A stretch of DNA of 64,000 bases, taken from the NCBI GenBank assembly GCA_004321905.1, contig SCQF01000048.1, positions 1 to 64,000 on the forward strand. Direction: 5' to 3'. The first letter of the stretch is position 1, and every line of letters starts with the position of its first letter. The stretch is from Verrucomicrobiota bacterium (GTDB taxonomy: Bacteria > Verrucomicrobiota > Kiritimatiellia > CAIQIC01). A program made the translations under genes and the position numbers. Shown piece by piece: positions 59,012-64,000 of this stretch. A model generated the notes under the pieces. It saw nothing but the letters and a program-made list of their open reading frames with translations. It ran no database searches and was not told the origin of the DNA.

Positions 59012-60115
59012 TCACTCCGGCTGACTGATTCGATGCGTCGGATTCGGCTGGCCGGGACGGAAACTTTCCAGATGCGTAAGCGCGAGCTGCTCACCGGCCC
59101 ACCGGCCGACCACCTGCCGCGTCACCTTTTCCAAAACATCCGGCGCGGCCTCGGCCCGTAGATTCAGCATCAATGTCCCTGCGGCCAGCGCGGCCTGAAG
59201 CTGATGCGAAAATTCGGGCCGTTGGTCGTTCCGCACCAGATGTACGGCACCGATATCGAAGCCCATTTCATCCGGCGTGAGAGTCATCTTCAAGTGGGCC
59301 ACCTCGGCGCCGGCGTGTTGCAATTCGGACTGCAAGGCTTCGGCCAGGCGCACAAGCAAGGCATTGCCATCGAATGGCGCGGATGCGCTGACGCGCAAGG
59401 CGGCGTTGAGCCAACCCATCAGCGCCTCGCCCTGTCCATACAGTTGATAATCCACATCCATGGCCCGATGCGGTTGCAATTCCGTGGTCGTGATCCGCGT
59501 GAACCAGTCAGCCAAGCCTGTACCGGAACGGGCGGAGCACTCGAAAACCTCGGCACGCGGAAACCGCATTTGCAATGCTTGGCGCAATGCGACGCGATGG
59601 ACGTCATCCAGCAAATCGCATTTGTTGATGACGATGATATCCGCTTCTTCGAGCTGCTTCTCGTAGATATAGCGCACCTTCTCCGAAAACTTCGGCCCGG
59701 CTTCGAGCCCCAGTACGCGCGCGGCGCGGATGGGATCAACGAGCACGCTGAAGGGTGCGATGCGATAGTCCGCGTCGTACATTTTCCGCAACGGAAAACC
59801 AACGGTCGCCACCAGGTCGGTGCAACTGCCGACCGGCTCGGCCAGAAAGACATCCGGCCGCGCGGTCGCCGCGAGTTTCTGTGAGGCCTCGACCAGCGAG
59901 TTGAAGCGGCAGCAAAAACAACCGCCCGCAATCTCCTCCACCGGCCACTGCGCCGCACGCACGCGCGCGGTATCCACCAACCCGCCGGCTTGGTCGTTGG
60001 TAATCAAACCAACGCGCCGCCCTTGCACTTTGAGTTGATCGGCCAGCCGGAGCATCGCCGTCGTTTTGCCCGCGCCGAGAAAGCCGCCGATCAGGATGTA
60101 TTGCGCTGGTGCCAT
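59012..60115 (-). CDS. G3E-family (CobW-like) GTPase
   Basis: A 367-aa P-loop GTPase. Walker A GGFLGAGKTT (residues 10-19), the metal-binding CxCC motif within AGGCFCCRFN, VFLAEPVGSCTDLVATV, the NKCD specificity motif and a C-terminal domain of about 150 residues. The G3E GTPases (CobW, HypB, UreG, MeaB) deliver metals or cofactors to partner enzymes. Its coupling to a GcvH-like protein (2 bp away) and a radical SAM gene suggests delivery of a metal to one of the neighbours, but the partner cannot be read from sequence. Confidence 0.87.
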   Translation of the reverse strand: MAPAQYILIGGFLGAGKTTAMLRLADQLKVQGRRVGLITNDQAGGLVDTARVRAAQWPVEEIAGGCFCCRFNSLVEASQKLAATARPDVFLAEPVGSCTDLVATVGFPLRKMYDADYRIAPFSVLVDPIRAARVLGLEAGPKFSEKVRYIYEKQLEEADIIVINKCDLLDDVHRVALRQALQMRFPRAEVFECSARSGTGLADWFTRITTTELQPHRAMDVDYQLYGQGEALMGWLNAALRVSASAPFDGNALLVRLAEALQSELQHAGAEVAHLKMTLTPDEMGFDIGAVHLVRNDQRPEFSHQLQAALAAGTLMLNLRAEAAPDVLEKVTRQVVGRWAGEQLALTHLESFRPGQPNPTHRISQPE

Positions 60116-60117
60116 AT

Positions 60118-60612
60118 TTATTCTTCGTTATTTTTCGCCGCCAGTTTGTCAATGATGGAGTCCAAGGTGCCGATATAACCAAAAACATCCAACTGCGCCG
60201 GATCAGGCGTGCCGCGTGCTTCATAGAGCCAGCCTGCGGCATAGGGATCGGCTTGCGCGAGTTCGCCATCCCGTTCCAAGGCGGGATTGGCCCGCAGAAA
60301 AAAGCCCTCCATGACGCTGTATAAAGCGGTCACCGCCTTCAGCCCCTCGTAGGAACCCAACTCCTGCCCGAGCTGCAAACGGTCGCCGGTGCAAACATGC
60401 GTCTGTAACTCCACAAAATCCCCCAACATCCGCACCGCAAATTTGGTGAAACCGATGCGCCAAAGATCGGGTTCACCCATCGACATCAACCAGAAGTGCG
60501 ACGTGGTATAGCGATAGGTCTTTGGCAATTCGGTCATGAAGCGGCAACGGCGATAGGCCACCGCCGCGCCCAAGTCGGCCACCACGCCTTTGAATTCGAG
60601 ATGCGGTTCCAT
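60118..60612 (-). CDS. Glycine-cleavage H protein-like lipoyl carrier
   Basis: A 164-aa protein of the GcvH/lipoyl-carrier fold: TYRYTTSHFWLMSMGEPDLWRIGFTKFAVRMLGDFVELQ corresponds to the first half of GcvH. G-YEGLKAVTALYSVMEGFF includes the potential lipoylation site K92 (E-x2-K-A, like GcvH ESVKA). DPYAAGWLYEARGT is the terminal 'EPYGGGWIFKI' block. The first 25 residues and the C-terminal LDSIIDKLAA differ from true GcvH. No gcvT or gcvP is in the window, so it is an orphan H-like protein within the isoprenoid locus, possibly a carrier for lipoyl-linked chemistry. 9 bp separate it from the radical SAM gene. Confidence 0.85.
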   Translation of the reverse strand: MEPHLEFKGVVADLGAAVAYRRCRFMTELPKTYRYTTSHFWLMSMGEPDLWRIGFTKFAVRMLGDFVELQTHVCTGDRLQLGQELGSYEGLKAVTALYSVMEGFFLRANPALERDGELAQADPYAAGWLYEARGTPDPAQLDVFGYIGTLDSIIDKLAAKNNEE

Positions 60613-60621
60613 CGTTGCCGT

Positions 60622-61818
<1,197 letters not shown>

Positions 61819-61862
61819 CGCGTCTCGTTTGGTGGCCGCTAAATATGCCGCACTCGCCCCGC

Positions 61863-61912
61863 TTTTCCAATCCTTGGAAAAATTGATCGCACACTTTTCC
61901 AAACACTGGAAA
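61863..61912. repeat. Paired TTCCAA palindrome between permease and radical SAM genes
   Basis: Centres 61872 and 61904, 32 nt apart; the second copy has one mismatch (CCAAACACTGG). It lies in the 104-bp gap between co-directional genes. Confidence 0.9.
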
Positions 61913-61922
61913 CGCGTGCGGG

Positions 61923-64000
61923 CTATTCGGTCCTCAACGCCGCAAGCAGCGGGCCACGCAGAGCCGCGCGCATAGCGAGCCACGTCCAAAGCAGACCGCT
62001 CACCAGCAAGCCGCCCAAGGCGCTGCCCAGTAGCGCCACCGGCACCGCGCTGCCTGCCGCCGTCCACGTTGGCCAGATGGCAAGCACGGCAGAAATCAAA
62101 CCAATGACCAAACCGAGCACAATCAGCAGCCAGTGTTCATGGAGCACCATCCGCTGTACGTCGCGGCGGCGAAAGCCAAGGGCCAGCAACAGCGCCAATT
62201 CGCTGCGCCGTTCGAGAACGTTGCGCAGAACGACCAACCCCAATCCGATACTGCCCAGTAGCAGACCCAAACCGCCGAGCACCTGGAAAATGCCGAGATA
62301 CGTGTTTTCGACAGCCATGAACTGCGCCAGTCGTTGCCACGCGGGCACGACTTCCAGCCCACGATCTTGCAGCGCACGCGACAACGCGGTGGAAACTTCG
62401 GCAGCACGTGCCGGTGGCGCATCGATCAAGAACATGCGATAGCCGCCGGTGGCGGGAAAGTGCGCAACAAAATTTTCCGCCGAAATCAGCAAGCTGCCTT
62501 GGAGTACGGAATTGGCCAACACGCCGACGATACGTAGCGTGAAGGTGCGGCCACGCTCATCGGTATACGGCAAGGTGTCACCCAGCTTCTTACCCAACCC
62601 CCAGACAACGGTTTGCTCGTCACCCATCGCTGGCACAGTCTCATCGGGCGTATGCTCGTTAAGCAAGGCCCAATGCCCACTTTTATCGGTGAATGAAAAT
62701 GCATGACACCACTCCAACTCATCCGGCAACACGCCGAGCAGGCGCGGCTGCTGTGCCCGGTTCAAGTTCAAGCAACTGGCATCATCACCCTCGCGCAGGC
62801 GCAGTGACACGATGTTCACATCGCGCAGTTCTTCGGCGGAAAGTCCGAACACTGCACGCCCGGCTGGGCTGTTCAGGTCGTCATAAATTGGCAACGTGGA
62901 CTGTGCAAAAAGCGCAAAGCCGCCGGTGCCGGAATGCCGCTCCTGCGCGGCTTGCCGGGGATCGCGCTGAAACGCACTCACCGCAACGAACAGAAACACA
63001 CCGCTGGCCAATACACTGATGGTGGCCAGACTGCGGCGGCGACGGCGCGACGCGTTGCGGCGGCCCAGTTCGGCTAACGTGCCTGTTAGTTGAGTCGCGC
63101 TAGAAAACGTTGCCAGCAACACCTGACTGAAGCCCAGTCCCGCAAGCAGCAGACACGCGCCAGAACCGAAGAAAATTTCCGCAGCCTCTTGATCGCGTCC
63201 GTGATGTGCACCCAACAACGAGGCGATGGCCCCGCCCAAGCCCAACAAAACCAGCCACCAACCGAGGCGACCGCGGGCCGACGCAGGACCCTGTTCCACT
63301 GCCGCGCCACCGGCCAGTAGATCGGCAGGTGCACGCCGGGTCTGTCCCCGCTGTACCAGCGCCATTGCCGTACCAGCCGCCAAGAGACTCAAGGCCACAC
63401 CGAGCACCAAGCTGATGGGGTTGGCATGATAATGAATCGCGATGTTGCCCACCGCATCGCGCCAGATGCCGGCCAGTCCCAGCAAGGTCAAGCGAGTATA
63501 AAGCGCCCCCAACACCACACCCAGCAACGCGCCCAATCCGGCGACGGCAAAGCCCTCCCACCAGAGCAGCCGACGAACCTGCCGGGGCGTAAATCCAAGC
63601 GCGCGCAGCAATCCAGCCTCGGTATTGCGCTGTTCAAGATTAAAGGCAAATAGCAATGCGGTCAGGAGCAAGGCCGCGACGATCAGGAAGAAACTGAAGC
63701 CGATGAATAGCTGGCCGAAATCCAAGGCTTGGACACTGGCCGCCAACGCTTGCGCACGCACCGGCACAACGAATAAACCCAACGTGGCCGAATCAAGCCT
63801 AGCTTTGAGCGCTCGTTCAACATCCGCCACTTTATCTGCCGCATTCGGAAAACGAACAGCTGTCAACCGGCCAAACCGATTACTCCAGAGTTGCTGACCA
63901 GCGGCCAGACCGAGAAACAGCTTCGGCGTACCGCGATAGGCGCTCCAATATTCTTCATCTTTCGGACGGATGCGTTCCGTGGCAATCGGAATGCCCGGTG
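61923..64000 (-). CDS. FtsX-like ABC transporter permease (5' end outside the window)
   Basis: At least 691 aa, open to the right window edge (the N-terminal end is missing; the first residues readable are PGIPIATERIRPKDEEYW). The sequence runs GTPKLFLGLAAGQQLWSNRFG, a periplasmic portion, then two FtsX-like transmembrane bundles: LFIGFSFFLIVAALLLTALLFAFNLEQRNTEAGLLRALGFTPRQVRRLL with three more helices, a large periplasmic loop (about 180 residues), and QVLGGLGLLLGSIGLGLVVLRNVLERRSELALLLALGFRR with further helices. Duplicated FtsX modules of this kind belong to MacB/LolCE-type exporters and pair with LolD-type ATPases. The ATPase and adaptor at the left end of the window are possible relatives but not neighbours. 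Confidence 0.85.
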   Translation of the reverse strand, partial: PGIPIATERIRPKDEEYWSAYRGTPKLFLGLAAGQQLWSNRFGRLTAVRFPNAADKVADVERALKARLDSATLGLFVVPVRAQALAASVQALDFGQLFIGFSFFLIVAALLLTALLFAFNLEQRNTEAGLLRALGFTPRQVRRLLWWEGFAVAGLGALLGVVLGALYTRLTLLGLAGIWRDAVGNIAIHYHANPISLVLGVALSLLAAGTAMALVQRGQTRRAPADLLAGGAAVEQGPASARGRLGWWLVLLGLGGAIASLLGAHHGRDQEAAEIFFGSGACLLLAGLGFSQVLLATFSSATQLTGTLAELGRRNASRRRRRSLATISVLASGVFLFVAVSAFQRDPRQAAQERHSGTGGFALFAQSTLPIYDDLNSPAGRAVFGLSAEELRDVNIVSLRLREGDDASCLNLNRAQQPRLLGVLPDELEWCHAFSFTDKSGHWALLNEHTPDETVPAMGDEQTVVWGLGKKLGDTLPYTDERGRTFTLRIVGVLANSVLQGSLLISAENFVAHFPATGGYRMFLIDAPPARAAEVSTALSRALQDRGLEVVPAWQRLAQFMAVENTYLGIFQVLGGLGLLLGSIGLGLVVLRNVLERRSELALLLALGFRRRDVQRMVLHEHWLLIVLGLVIGLISAVLAIWPTWTAAGSAVPVALLGSALGGLLVSGLLWTWLAMRAALRGPLLAALRTE

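Noticed and set aside
63720..63733. TCCAAGGCTTGGA inside the permease gene as another repeat copy
   Set aside because: Only 13 bp match, flanks lack the TTTT/AAAA arms, there is no partner 31-32 nt away and the protein (VQALDFG) looks ordinary.

Overview
The window is 64 kb of bacterial chromosome, about 60% GC, with dense, often translationally coupled genes (many ATGA/TGATG overlaps) read with the standard bacterial code. The gene repertoire suggests the PVC superphylum, probably a Kiritimatiellota/Lentisphaerota/Verrucomicrobiota-like organism. The relevant genes are secreted sialidase-type propellers, planctomycete-style PQQ-like propellers, DUF1573, a DUF116-prenyl synthase fusion and squalene-cyclase-like genes, on top of ordinary housekeeping genes. 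The phylum is an inference. No tRNA, rRNA, CRISPR array, insertion sequence or phage gene was recognised.

Layout. 0-6 kb (+): a low-complexity repeat protein, a DUF1573 lipoprotein, and TolC, membrane-fusion protein and LolD-type ATPase of an exporter. 6-16 kb (-): a metallophosphoesterase, then a seven-gene catabolic operon headed by a GntR-family regulator (three sialidase-like propeller proteins, KDPG aldolase, KDG kinase, MFS transporter) with a clear promoter-operator. 16-27 kb (-): aspS, hisS, an IHF/HU protein, a GH99-like secreted protein, a beta-helix protein with a G10 tract at its start, and an hsp20-lon-LolA-like-zinc-ribbon operon. 27-34 kb: a hypothetical gene, mutL, an MBL hydrolase, bcp, a universal stress protein, rmuC and parA. 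34-39 kb (-): an ebo cluster (eboC-F-D-E order, no eboA or eboB). 39-47 kb: nfnAB, an NTF2-like protein, the E1 alpha, E1 beta and E2 genes of a 2-oxoacid dehydrogenase, a DEDDh exonuclease and a PfkB sugar kinase. 47-53.6 kb (+): six fully coupled genes for an apparent membrane redox system (two propeller proteins, an NHL lipoprotein, a 57-aa Cys-rich twin-arginine protein, a periplasmic polyferredoxin, a NosR/NapH-like membrane protein). 53.7-64 kb (-): an FtsX permease cut by the window end, radical SAM protein, GcvH-like protein, G3E GTPase, ferredoxin, DUF116-polyprenyl synthase fusion and two terpene-cyclase-fold proteins, probably an isoprenoid locus.

The most unusual feature is at the DNA level. 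A short palindrome, TTTTCCAANNNTTGGAAAA, occurs at 22 loci. It is paired at 17 of them, and the two centres are 31 or 32 nt apart in 15 of those pairs, with one pair at 21 and one at 51. The palindrome has no stop codon in any frame and lies inside or at the ends of at least eight protein-coding genes, encoding FQGLEK, SKAWK or FPRLGK-type peptides, several of them within signal peptides. Two other repeat classes are interleaved with it: GTAGGG-bounded elements that supply TAG stop codons to three genes, and long inverted repeats rich in CCAAG/GGCGCAG words. One of the latter encodes almost the whole signal peptide of the membrane-fusion protein. Together these suggest that small mobile repeats repeatedly reshape genes in this genome.
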